Assembly: GCF_023566315.1 (NCBI RefSeq)
Contig: NZ_JAKNSU010000001.1
Reading direction: 5' to 3' (one strand)
DNA: 64,000 bases
Origin: Edwardiiplasma whartonense
GTDB lineage: Bacteria > Bacillota_I > Bacilli_A > Mycoplasmatales > Mycoplasmataceae
Part shown: positions 55,457 through 64,000 of the stretch, piece by piece
How the letters are laid out: the number at the start of each line of letters is the position of its first letter
Position numbering within the stretch: the stretch's first letter is position 1
The notes under the pieces: model-generated
The model's input: the letters and a program-made list of their open reading frames with translations, nothing else
Databases searched by the model: none
What the model was told of the DNA's origin: nothing
Made by a program: the position numbers and the translations under genes

Positions 55457-56083
55457 ATGCGAGTTGCAATTTTTGGGACGGTTGGAGCTGGGAAGACTAC
55501 TTTAATAGAAAATATCCATTCCTTTCTTCCTAACTATGTTACTTTTTGAGAGCCTCTAGAAAAAAATCCTTATTTTTCCCAGCTTTATAGTAATAATAAA
55601 GATATTCGTGCAATTACTTATAAAATGGAGATTTGGATGCTTGCTGCGAGAATGAAGCAGTTAAAACAATCTTCTGACCAAAAGGATGTCCTTTTTGATC
55701 GGGGAGTTATGGATACAATTATTTTTGCTGATACTAACTACCAGTTAGAAAAACTTGATGCTCGAGATTGACAAGTCTATAGTGACTATTTCCAAATTGC
55801 AACAATTCCTTCCTTGTTTAATGATCAAGATCCCGCTTATGATTTGGTGATTTATTTAAAAGTTGATAGTCAGGTGTCAATTGAGCGGATTCGTGCTCGA
55901 GGAATTGAAAGTGAACAGAATGTTGATCCGATGTTTTGAAACATTCTGAACCAAACTTATGATAAATGATATGAAAAATTAAAGGATTGTGTACCATTTT
56001 TAGTAATTAATGGTAATAATAATGATAGTAAGGTTTTAGCTCAACAAGTGGTTGAAACGATTAAACAACAGCAAAAACAATAA
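55457..56083 (+). CDS. Deoxynucleoside kinase (dAK/dGK type)
   Basis: 208 aa salvage kinase phosphorylating deoxynucleosides. It is a complete gene hidden in the standard code by TGA Trp codons (55547, 55769, 55937, 55967). The P-loop GTVGAGKTT (7-15), FWEPLEKNPY (substrate-binding Glu), FDRGVMDTIIFAD (DR motif) and the LID RIRARGIESE are all present. It fits beside mtnN and rdgB in nucleotide salvage. GTG/ATGGGGG upstream; ATG 55457. Confidence 0.9.
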
Positions 56084-56114
56084 ATCATTTTGTCAAAGTG
56101 ATTTATTGTTTTTT
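56078..56114 (+). terminator. Terminator after the deoxynucleoside kinase
   Basis: CAATAAATCATTTT pairs with the arm ending in GTGATTTATTG (one A bulge), followed by TTTTTT. The stem includes the stop codon. Confidence 0.7.
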
Positions 56115-56139
56115 CCTGTTAAGAGGGGAAAATTGAGAC

Positions 56140-57063
56140 ATGAAAATTAAAAAATTAGCCGACCAAATAATTGTTCAATTAAGTCAAGAAAATGCTAAAA
56201 AATATGATCAGGCAACCAAAACAAGTTATCATGAAATTCTTGGTGATGAGTTGTCAATGAGTTTAGCAGAAGCATTTTTGGCAACCAAGCGAACTTTTCT
56301 GGTGAAAGATTATGGTTTTGAAGAACAGATTACTAGTTTAACTGGTAGTGATTTTTTTAATACCTTAAGTTATCTTGAAAAGTTAGCTTGTGAAGAGGTG
56401 GCAGATTTATTTGCCAACCAGGAATTAGAAAAGCTTAACGATCACTTTTTATTTATTTTTGAAAATGGTCAAGAAACTTTGTTTAATGCGAAAAATAATC
56501 TTAGTGGGGATAATCAGTTAATTGAAATTGACTATCAAAACCTTTTTATTGCTTATTATCAAGATTATTTAGAATTACTTTGTCTTCGTTTGCCAATTTA
56601 TCTAAGTAAAATTCTTTCAATTTACCAGTCGTTGGCAAATTATGATGATGATCCCGGGTTTTTGATGGAACTTTTAGATGATGAAACTTTTGAATTTTTC
56701 AACGATTTAACTTTTAAAGCAACCCGAATTTTGAAGGGTTATTTAAAACAACTCTATGCGAAGTGACCAATGGATGTTGTTAAAATGCGCAAAAAAAACG
56801 CTTTTAATAAAAACGCATTTGCTGATTTTGCGACCAATGTTTTACCCCACGATTTTAACCAAATTGTAATTGATAATGTTGAAGATGCTTTGATGGTGTT
56901 AGACTTAGCTCCAGGAGCTAGTGTGGCTGAAATTAAAAAAGCTTATCACCAGTTAGCAAAAAACTTTCACCCTGATTTGAATCCTGAAGATCCTGAACGT
57001 CAAGCAGCGATTTATTTAATCACGACTGCATACAACTTTTTAAAGCAGTTTTATCAGCAATAG
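56140..57063 (+). CDS. Protein with C-terminal J domain
   Basis: 307 aa. Residues 1-215 are an unrecognised acidic helical region. Residues 230-300 form a J domain with helix II KKAYHQLAKNF and the HPD motif at 277-279 in FHPDLNPEDPE. J domains stimulate DnaK; here the domain is at the C-terminus, unlike classical DnaJ, and there is no zinc or C-terminal substrate domain. TGA at 56764 is Trp, joining two apparent frames. ATG 56140 follows AAGAGGGG. The stop directly abuts the next gene on the minus strand. Confidence 0.82.
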
Positions 57064-57798
57064 TTACTTAATGAAGAAACTTCCTTTATTTTTGTGACTG
57101 GCATATTCTGCAAGATAAACTTTTAAATAGAATAAGAAGAGATAAACTGAAAGAATGATTTCAGTGAAGAAGTTAAAAGTGGTGTTTTCAAAGGCTTTAG
57201 GATCTTCAATCTTGAATAAAACTCCGTAGTGTTCATCGATGTTTCGGGCTTCTTTTAAAAACTCACTTCATAAAAAAGAATTTTCATATTGAGTAATGAA
57301 CGGGTTATATCTTCAATTGTTGAAGGTTACGCGTTTTAACTTGTTTCTGATGATTTTAGAAATGTTTGCGGTTTCATCTTTTTCTAATTCTTCTTCAATT
57401 AGGTTATAAAAATAGTCAATATTACTTTCAATATAATGAAGCATTGTTAACCGGTTAAGCAAGGAAAAAACGAAAGTAAACATTGTTTGGAGATCATAAT
57501 AAGCAGGTTGAGTGGCGTTGACCTGGTTTGCAAAATTCATGTGGTTTTGGTGCTTTTTTAACTTTGATTGGAGATAGTTTCAAGAATACTCAAATTCTAA
57601 GTAAGGTGTTCCTTTGATTTGACTAATTAAGGTTTGTGCTAATTCAAAATTGTTTTCATAAAGTTGTTCTTTTAATTGGTCGATTCAAGTAAAGAATTCA
57701 AAGTTAGTGTTTTCAGGATTAATGTTTTTTGAAGTATCAAGGGTTTCAAAAGTTTTAAACTTTTCATAAAAGTCATTAAGAATTTTGGGGTCTTTCAT
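57064..57798 (-). CDS. Hypothetical protein, helical with a C-terminal hydrophobic stretch
   Basis: 244 aa protein that I do not recognise. Three consecutive ATG codons (57804, 57801, 57798) follow GGAGGG; the last gives the correct 7-base spacing and is chosen. Aromatic, Asn- and Glu-rich, with a hydrophobic segment near the end (ILSVYLFLFYLKVYLAEYA) that may be a membrane helix. A minus-strand promoter lies at 57828-57855. The last base of its stop touches the J-domain gene stop, with no intergenic base. Confidence 0.75.
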
Positions 57799-57827
57799 CA
57801 TCATTCCCTCCTGCCGCTAATGACTTG

Positions 57828-57855
57828 ATTATATCGTTAAGTGGTTTTGTTTCAA
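57828..57855 (-). promoter_or_regulatory. Promoter of the minus-strand hypothetical gene
   Basis: On the minus strand TTGAAA (57850-57855), 16 bases, then TATAAT (57828-57833), 30 bases before the start. Confidence 0.65.
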
Positions 57856-58003
57856 AGAAAAATTCGAACCAAAAAGTGCGTTTTGTTTGCAAATAATCCC
57901 TAAAACAAACCTAATTAATGAGGTGAAACTTCGAACTTAATCGCTTAATTTTAATCACATTTTGTTAAAAGTTGTAGAAAATAGCGGTTTTTTATTTAAT
58001 TCG

Positions 58004-58032
58004 TTGTATTTGTAAACAAAACTCCATAAAAT
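58004..58032 (+). promoter_or_regulatory. Promoter candidate of an intergenic transcript
   Basis: TTGTAT (58004-58009), 17 bases, then TAAAAT (58027-58032), directly before a hairpin. Confidence 0.5.
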
Positions 58033-58036
58033 ATAA

Positions 58037-58250
58037 GTGTTAATTAGAAATGATTAACACCACAACGATGTTTGAGAAGAGGAAGTAGAGATCTTTTCTT
58101 GAACTTGGCAATGAATGAAATAATTAACTAATAACTAAAAACAATCCCATATAACAACGTGTATTTCATATAATTGCTGAATATGAATTTAATTTATGTT
58201 AAATTTGTACCCTAAAAGGCAGACTTGGTTTTTCTAAGTCTGCCTTTTTT
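58037..58250 (+). ncRNA. Candidate small RNA (about 210 bases)
   Basis: The stretch starts right after a promoter with an 8-bp hairpin (GTGTTAAT 58037-58044 / ATTAACAC 58053-58060) and ends with a strong terminator (58214-58250). It contains only tiny frames (6 codons). I see no RNase P, SRP or tmRNA motifs. It could instead be a leader attenuator for dhaKLM. Confidence 0.4.
58214..58250 (+). terminator. Strong terminator upstream of dhaKLM
   Basis: AAAAGGCAGACTT (58214-58226) and AAGTCTGCCTTTT (58236-58248) form a 13-bp stem with T-run, yet no gene on the plus strand lies directly upstream. Confidence 0.85.
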
Positions 58251-58272
58251 GCCTTGATAAGAAAAACTTCTG

Positions 58273-58299
58273 TTGTAAGTGGCTAATTTCAGTTAGAAT
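58273..58299 (+). promoter_or_regulatory. Candidate promoter of dhaKLM
   Basis: TTGTAA (58273-58278), 15 bases, then TAGAAT (58294-58299); a second TAGAAT overlaps at 58300-58305. Confidence 0.5.
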
Positions 58300-58336
58300 T
58301 AGAATTATTAAGAAGAGAGTAGAAAAAGTTTGATTT

Positions 58337-59335
58337 ATGAAGAAATTTATTAATAAAGTTGATGATATTGTCCCAGAAATGTTAGAAGGTTTGACCTTGG
58401 CTTTTCCTGAAATTCTCAAAAGACTGCCAGATTATGAAGTCGTTGTTCGCAGTGAGTTTGATGAAAATAAAGTTAGTTTAATTAGTGGTGGGGGTAGTGG
58501 CCATGAGCCAGCTCACGCTGGGTATGTGGGCAAAGGAATGTTAGATGCTGCAATTGCTGGACCAGTGTTTACCTCCCCCACTCCTGATCAAATTCTAGCA
58601 GCGATTCAAAATGTTCCTAACAAAAATGGGGTGTTGTTAATTGTTAAAAACTACACTGGGGATGTGATGAATTTTGAAATGGCTGCCCAAATGGCTGCAA
58701 CAGAAGACATCAAGGTTGAAACTGTGATTGTTGATGAAGATATCGCTTTAAATGATTTAAATTCAGTTGGAGCTGGTAAGCGCGGACTGGCAGGAACGAT
58801 TTTTGTTCATAAGATTAGTGGGGCAAAAGCTATGAGTGGAGCTAGTTTAGCAGAGGTGAAAGCAACTGCTCAAAAAGTAGTTGCTAATGTGGCAACTTTT
58901 GGAATTGGTCTAAACGGAGCAACAGTTCCTGCTAACCACAAACGTGGGTTTGAATTAAGTGATGGGATTGCTGAAGTGGGATTAGGAATTCATGGTGAAC
59001 CAGGATTACGTCAAGAACCTATGAAAACTGCTGATGAATTCACTGCAATGATTATGGAAAAAATTATTGATAGTCTAAAACTAACTGCCAATAGCAAGGT
59101 CGGATTACTGATCAACGGGTTAGGAGCAACTCCAGAAATGGAATTAGACATCATTGCTAGAAAAGCAATTATGATGTTAAAAGATCTCGAAGTTGAAGTA
59201 GTTAAAACTTGGGTTGGTAATTATTTAACTTCAATTGATATGCCTGGAATGAGTATTTCAGTGGTTAAACTTGATGATGAAACTCAACCACTCTTGCTAG
59301 CTGGGGCAAATACAATTGGAATGAAGGTGCTTTAA
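58337..59335 (+). CDS. dhaK: Dihydroxyacetone kinase subunit DhaK
   Basis: 332 aa. DhaK binds dihydroxyacetone covalently via a His and hands over phosphate from DhaL-bound ADP. The substrate loop GGGSGHEPAHAGYVGKGM (about residues 52-69) and H219 in GLGIHGEPG (E. coli His218 equivalent) are intact. The upstream ribosome site is poor (AAGAAGAGAG at 58310-58319 is far), yet ATG 58337 gives the proper N-terminus MKKFINKVDDIV. First gene of dhaKLM. Confidence 0.96.
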   Translation: MKKFINKVDDIVPEMLEGLTLAFPEILKRLPDYEVVVRSEFDENKVSLISGGGSGHEPAHAGYVGKGMLDAAIAGPVFTSPTPDQILAAIQNVPNKNGVLLIVKNYTGDVMNFEMAAQMAATEDIKVETVIVDEDIALNDLNSVGAGKRGLAGTIFVHKISGAKAMSGASLAEVKATAQKVVANVATFGIGLNGATVPANHKRGFELSDGIAEVGLGIHGEPGLRQEPMKTADEFTAMIMEKIIDSLKLTANSKVGLLINGLGATPEMELDIIARKAIMMLKDLEVEVVKTWVGNYLTSIDMPGMSISVVKLDDETQPLLLAGANTIGMKVL

Positions 59336-59337
59336 GA

Positions 59338-59955
59338 ATGAATGGTGAACAATTAATTGTAATTTTAGAAAAAATCGATCAAGTAGTGAACGAACAAAAA
59401 GATTACTTAAATGATTTGGATCAAGCAATTGGGGATGGAGATCACGGCACTAATGTTGTACGGGGATTTGATGAAGTCAAAGCGATTATTCCACAACTTT
59501 CTGGGCAAACTCCCAAAAAAATTATGAAACAAGTCGCAATGACTTTAATGAGTAAAATTGGGGGTTCAAGCGGACCGTTATTAGGTACTTTAGCGTTACA
59601 AATTAGTCATGCACTCCCTGATGAAGACAACACCCCTTTAAGTGCTTGAGTTACTGGTGTAGCACAAGGGATTGAAGCAATAAAAACGCTTGCTAAAGCT
59701 CAAGAGGGTGATAAAACTCTTCTTGATGCTCTTGCTCCAGCTTTGATAGCTTTACAAGCAAATGATGATGAAGCCACAGCTTTTGCGCAAGCTGCTGCTG
59801 CAGCTAAAAAGGGTAGTGATGATACTGTTGATTTAGAAGCTAAAAAGGGAAGAGCTTCTTATTTAGGAGCCCGTAGCATCGGTCATATTGATCCAGGAAG
59901 TGTCACAATTAGTTTGATTTTTGCCACAATTAGTCTGGTTATGAATAATGGTTAG
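59338..59955 (+). CDS. dhaL: Dihydroxyacetone kinase subunit DhaL
   Basis: 205 aa. DhaL carries a tightly bound ADP as cofactor. The Mg/ADP motif LDQAIGDGDHGTNVVRGF (about residues 27-44), GGSSGPLLGTL and the C-terminal KKGRASYLGARSIGHIDPGS are typical. It starts 2 bases after dhaK and overlaps dhaM by 8 bases. TGA at 59648 is Trp. Confidence 0.96.
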
Positions 59956-60343
59956 TATCCTGGTAATTTCACATTCTTATCACGTGGCTAAAAGTGTGGT
60001 GGAATTACTTGGTGAGATGAAAAGTGAACCGTTTAAATTTGATTATTTAGGCGGAATTGAAGACCACCAAGCTTTTGGTACTGATGTTTTAGCAATTAAA
60101 AACAAAATCAAAACAATCGATGAAGGTGATGGGGTGTTAATCATTGCTGATATGGGTTCTTCAATTATGAATAGTCAAATGGTGTTAACAATGTTAGATG
60201 AATCGTTAGCTAAGAGGGTAAAAATTGCTAACGCTCCATTTTTTGAAGCAATCTTGGCAAGTGTTGTTGCCAATCAACCCCAAATGAGTGTTGATGAATT
60301 GTTAATGGTTGCCCAAAGTACTTTGAACCAAAAGAAGTTTTAA
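59948..60343 (+). CDS. dhaM: PEP-dependent phosphotransferase subunit DhaM
   Basis: 131 aa EIIA(Man)-like subunit. It passes phosphate from HPr to DhaL-ADP. The active-site region VISHSYHVAKSVVELL contains the phosphorylated His (His9) and MGSSIMNSQM follows. It has only the EIIA domain, unlike the three-domain enteric DhaM, so general HPr and EI of the PTS supply phosphate. A terminator follows at 60361. Confidence 0.94.
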   Translation: MVSILVISHSYHVAKSVVELLGEMKSEPFKFDYLGGIEDHQAFGTDVLAIKNKIKTIDEGDGVLIIADMGSSIMNSQMVLTMLDESLAKRVKIANAPFFEAILASVVANQPQMSVDELLMVAQSTLNQKKF

Positions 60344-60360
60344 ATAACTGTCTAATATTG

Positions 60361-60391
60361 AAAAAACATTGCAAAAGAGCAATGTTTTTTT
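60361..60391 (+). terminator. Terminator of dhaKLM
   Basis: AAAAAACATTGC and GCAATGTTTTTT pair around AAAAGA. Confidence 0.85.
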
Positions 60392-60429
60392 CTTTTTAAC
60401 CAAGTTCTTGATTATTTCAAATCGTTTAC

Positions 60430-60457
60430 TTGCTATCTTGTTAATTGTCTGTAAAAT
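60430..60457 (+). promoter_or_regulatory. Promoter of the nuclease-helicase gene
   Basis: TTGCTA (60430-60435), 16 bases, then TAAAAT (60452-60457), 42 bases before the start codon. Confidence 0.6.
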
Positions 60458-60468
60458 TTGTTAACAAA
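60457..60468. promoter_or_regulatory. Palindromic operator candidate
   Basis: TTTGTTAACAAA is a perfect 12-bp inverted repeat beginning at the last base of the -10, where a repressor could block transcription. No regulator gene is seen next to it. Confidence 0.5.
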
Positions 60469-60498
60469 ATAGGGTAAAAACAAGAGAGAAATAGGTTA

Positions 60499-63400
60499 AT
60501 GGGTAAAGATTATTTAGAACTGTTAAATAATTTAACACGTAAAGAAGAAAATAAACAAAGTACGAAAGTAGATGTAGTTGATGTTGACAACGAATGGATT
60601 ATCAACCAGTTTAGTAGTCAGCTAAGAGCAGAGTTTGACCAAATCACCTTCAATAGTTTAGCTGAAAAGTTAGACTATTTAAACAAGCGTTTTAATTATC
60701 AGTTTAATGCAGAAGTGGTCGTTAACAAACACCAAAACACTACTGTGATTCCTGAGTTGAGTAAAAACTTGAGTATGAACGAACTGATTACAAGCAGGCT
60801 GTATCATCATTTACACCAGAATGCCCAAACTGCTGATGAGATTTATTTAATTAGTCCCTTCATTTCTCAACCAACAGTGAACAAACTGCGAAGTTTGTTA
60901 GAAAATGATGCAGCAATTAGTCTAAAAATTATCACTACTACTTATGATGGTAATTCTTCACATTTAGAGTTACGGGGGTTACAAAGGTTATACCAAGATT
61001 ATCCTTCAAGAGTGGCAATCAGGATTGAAAACCTCACTTCATCAAGTCAAGAAAGGTTACACATCAAGAATTATTTCTTTAAACGTAATCATAGTTTTTC
61101 AACTGCTTTTATTGGTTCAAGTAATTTAACTTATACTGGTGTGGTCACAGGAAAAGAGTATAACTTAAAGATTTCTGAATTTCGGGAACCATCGTTGATT
61201 AAAACTTTAGAAGAGAATTTTTTCTTCCTTTGAAATGATCCTGGTTTTGTTGACTTTAGTGATCATAAGATTATTAATGAATTAATTATTAACAAGGAAA
61301 TGTTCTTATTAGTTCAAGAACAAAATGCTACAGAATTAAGGTTAAACCACCCAACCAAGAATACTACTAATGATCTTATTACCCAAATCATTAAACCTTT
61401 TGCTTATCAACAAGAGATTTTGGATGTTTTGAACCAAAGAATTGAGATTGGAAAGAATAAACATTTAATCGTGATGGCAACAGGAACTGGTAAAACTGCT
61501 TTAGTTGCTTTCTTTTATAAACAATTATTTAGTCAAATGGGGAGAAAACCAAAACTGTTATATATTTCTCACCAACAAGAAATCTTGAGTCAAGCCCATA
61601 GAACCTTTCAAAGTGTTTTAAGAGATCACCAGTTTGGAGTAGATTTTTATGATGGGTCAAGCATTTCTCCAAGTGATGACCAGATTTTTGCCACGATTCA
61701 AACCCTATCGCGTCATTTAGAACTAGTTAAAGATAAACCTTTTGATTTGGTTGTCTATGATGAAGCACACCACATTCAAGCCTCAACTTATAAACAAGTT
61801 TATGAAACCTTAAAAGCAGTTTCAAGTCAAATTATTGGTTTAACTGCAACACCAAAACGAACTGAAGGTTTTGATGTCAAAGATTATTTCTTTGATGGTG
61901 AGTATGCCTACCAGTTGGATTTAGCCACGGCTTTAAACCGAAATTTACTAAGTAACTTTGATTACTACTTTATTAAAGATGATAGTGTTGATTTACATCA
62001 AGTCGATATTACTACTCAAACTAAGTTGCTATCCCAAAAGTTAAGTCAGGTGAAACGCAATGAGTTTGTCTATGAGAATTTGGTAAAGTATATTGGAATT
62101 AACCGTCATGATGTTAGTGTCTTAATTTTTTGTGTTGATATCAATCATGCTAATAGTGTGGCGCATTATTTATCAGAGAAAAATGAAAAAGTAGCAGTCT
62201 TGTTTGGTGAAACCAATAAAGAAGCTCGAAAGATCTTTATTGAAAACTTTAAGAATAAAGAAATTAACTATCTTTGTGTAGTTGATATTTTTAATGAAGG
62301 AGTCGATGTCCCAAGCATTGACCACTTGTTTTTGTTGCGACCAACAAGTTCTTTGATTGTTTATTTACAACAATTAGGAAGAGGTTTGAGAAAACTTCCA
62401 GACAAGCGCTTGGAAGTCTTTGACTTTATTAACAATATTGATGCTGAAGTTAACAAGAACTATAACCCGTTTATTTTCTTAGAACCATTAATGAGTAATG
62501 ATTTGAACAACAAACAAATTAAAGACTTAAAAGTCAACTTTGACAAAGTTTCTGGATATGTGGCAGGAGATAGTTTATTCCATTTTGAAAAAGCATCCAA
62601 AGCTTATTTCAAAGATAAAGTAGCAAAGATGACTAATGGGAACTATAATGCAAGAATTAATAAACTTTTGGAAAATTATTGGCAAAATAACATTGAAGAT
62701 TATGAAACTTATGAAAACTTTATTCTTAATAACTTTGATAATATTTATCAATTTTATGGTAAAGAATGTTATAAGTTTTATTTCAAGCAGAACCAGAATC
62801 TTGATCAAAAGGAATTGGGCCGCTTAAATAAAATCTTTGCTAAGTTTAGTGTTTTTAATAATAGTTCTTTGATTAAAGAATTGTTAAAAATGATCGAAAC
62901 GCGTAAATCATCAAAATATCAAACAATTAACGATTTGTTCATTGTCTCTTTCTTTGCTGATTTGAAGAAATACTTGAATTTCTTTATTCAGAATAATGTT
63001 AAAGATTTATGAAGTGGTTTAAGTCAGAAACGATACGAATATCTTTTGAAAGAGTTAACTTATTTATTGCAATTCAAATTGAATAATGAAGATTTAATTA
63101 CTACATCAGTAAGTGATGAAACCGCCAGCTACTTGAATTCTAATTTCACCAAAGTGCAATCAGCAGTTGTGACTAAAGTGATCTATAAAGATGATGGAAG
63201 TTTAGTTGACTGACAAGGTGGGAAGTTTATTACTGGGTTTATTGAAACTAATAGTGAATATCAAGAAAATATTCTTTGTTCGGTTTCAGTAGAAACTAAA
63301 AACACAAAGTATGGTTATATCAATGAATACAATCGAATCACTGGTGAGTTGAAATGGGATTCACAAAATAACTGGATTCGCAAGGATGGAAGTTTTAACA

Positions 63401-63612
63401 AAGCAGCTAGTCGCTTTGAAGATACAAGTAATAACAATATCTGGTTTATTTATTCTGATGCTGGTTTGGTTGATAAATTTAGTATTGATAAGAATAATAA
63501 GATTCAAGTCTTTAAATTAATTGGTAAAAGCGAAGAAATTATTAGTAAAGAAGTTAATGTTGATAACCGCGGGGTTATCTCTTATGTTGTGAAAATAAAG
63601 AAATATGACTAG
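60499..63612 (+). CDS. PLD-nuclease / SF2 helicase fusion protein (candidate defence effector)
   Basis: 1037 aa. Residues about 90-235 form a phospholipase-D-type nuclease domain with one HKD site: H188-x-K190 then GSSN at 206-209 (Ser/Asn after the Gly), so a dimer would make the full site. Residues about 300-680 form a DEAD/DEAH helicase: Walker A MATGTGKT (326-333), DEAH (421-424), motif III GLTATPKRTEG and motif VI QQLGRGLRK. The C-terminal 350 residues do not match a domain I know well; size and order resemble DUF3427 helicases seen in restriction and phage-defence loci. It is followed at 61 bases by a DNA methylase. ATG 60499 has a weak AGAGAG site. TGA at 61231 and 63010 are Trp. Confidence 0.85.
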
Positions 63613-63672
63613 ATTTTTCATTCTTTGTTATGTAAAATTAAAATAACTTTATATGAGAAAGTTGGTTGTTGT

Positions 63673-64000
63673 ATGGAAACAAAACATTTAATTCTTAATC
63701 ATAATAGCAAAGAAGTGAGTGCTAAAACCGATCAAAAAGTTGATCTTATTGTCACTTCTCCACCTTATCCGATGATTAAAATGTGAGATGAGTTGTTTGA
63801 AATCGATAGTTTAGCAAAAAATGAAGAAGAAATTGGGAATGAATTTAAAAAAAGTATTAGTTTTTTGAACGAAATTTGAAATGAATCTTTGAGATTGTTA
63901 TCCGAAGATGCGATTGTTTGTATAAATATTGGTGATGCCACCCGAAAGATTGGTTCACAATTTAGATTGTTCAATAATCACCAAAAGATTGTTGAATATT
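63673..64000 (+). CDS. DNA methyltransferase (N4-cytosine/N6-adenine type), truncated by window end
   Basis: At least 109 aa, open to the right edge. The catalytic motif IV DLIVTSPPYP is at about residues 24-33, followed by LRLLSEDAIVCINIGDATRKIG, which is typical of SAM-dependent N4C/N6A methylases of the TSPPY class. The SAM-binding FxGxG motif should lie downstream. No good ribosome site precedes ATG 63673, and a TTATAT -10 may sit upstream. TGA codons at 63784 and 63877 are Trp. It is likely to protect host DNA against the linked helicase-nuclease, an inference from order. Confidence 0.85.

Larger units (their letters stand above)
57856..58336. other. Longest intergenic region; no coding frame seen
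   Basis: About 480 bases between the minus hypothetical gene promoter and dhaK. I see no reading frame of useful length in code 4. It holds a promoter-hairpin-terminator set (58004-58250) and a dhaK promoter candidate. The stretch 57856-58003 is AT-rich with no clear feature. Confidence 0.6.

Noticed and set aside
58037..58250. RNase P, SRP RNA or tmRNA
   Set aside because: None of the conserved core motifs of these RNAs can be seen in the interval.
61231..61299. Possible split between separate nuclease and helicase genes
   Set aside because: The only break is a TGA at 61231; the frame continues unbroken in code 4, so it is one protein.
62636..62827. Small frame inside the nuclease-helicase gene
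   Set aside because: Shadow frame in AT-rich DNA; no ribosome site.

Overview
This window is a Mollicutes chromosome segment. Nearly every long reading frame is interrupted by in-frame TGA at positions where a tryptophan is expected, and becomes full length when TGA is read as Trp (genetic code 4). The DNA is AT-rich and gene-dense. It has low-GC Gram-positive style signals: AGGAGG ribosome sites, TTGACA/TATAAT promoters and hairpin plus U-run terminators. The lipoprotein signal peptides (MKKLL... ending in a VxxC lipobox before GS) and the mix of FtsA-like, FtsZ and SepF proteins without cell-wall genes suggest the Entomoplasma/Mesoplasma/Spiroplasma group. That placement is an inference; no rRNA is present to test it.

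Layout. 94-5149: a giant FtsX-type ABC permease and a small unknown protein. 5299-9465: pheS-pheT, a YceD-like protein and rpmF. 9618-13872: a minimal division cluster, mraZ-rsmH-ftsA-like-ftsZ-sepF, with a two-repeat MraZ box at its promoter. 13967-18745: an alpha/beta hydrolase and an ABC-2 exporter (one ATPase with degraded motifs, two permeases). 18774-26198: a T-box leader, then ileS, lspA, rluD, a rhomboid-like membrane protein, acpS and plsC. 26386-26826: five tRNA genes (Thr, Tyr, Gln, Lys, Leu). 26942-29166: three tandem, mosaic short-chain dehydrogenases. 29201-30310 (minus): a lipoprotein. 30494-38308: rpmG, pepP, cdsA, polC and a nitroreductase. 38421-45460: the rimP-nusA-ylxR-ylxQ-infB-rbfA-truB-ribF-rpsO block, with structured leaders before rimP and rpsO. 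45532-49658: a second lipoprotein (minus), a membrane protein and a second ABC-2 exporter. 49795-49868: tRNA-Gly. 49963-57798: a membrane protein, a choline-kinase-like protein and a nucleotide/NAD salvage run (rdgB, trmL, HAD phosphatase, nadD-yqeK fusion, mtnN, deoxynucleoside kinase), then a C-terminal J-domain protein and an unknown minus-strand gene. 58337-60343: dhaKLM, a PEP-dependent dihydroxyacetone kinase. 60499-64000: a large PLD-nuclease/SF2-helicase protein followed by the start of a DNA methyltransferase, which looks like a restriction or anti-phage module.

Most genes are housekeeping: translation, ribosome maturation, division, lipid and lipoprotein processing, replication and nucleotide salvage. 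The accessory regions are the SDR triplet, the two lipoproteins, dhaKLM and the helicase-methylase pair at the right edge. The helicase-methylase pair is the best candidate for an unusual system. The most interesting non-coding signals are the MraZ box, the switch-like rimP leader, the duplicated element before rpsO, an intergenic candidate small RNA (58037-58250) and a 12-bp palindrome at the helicase promoter.
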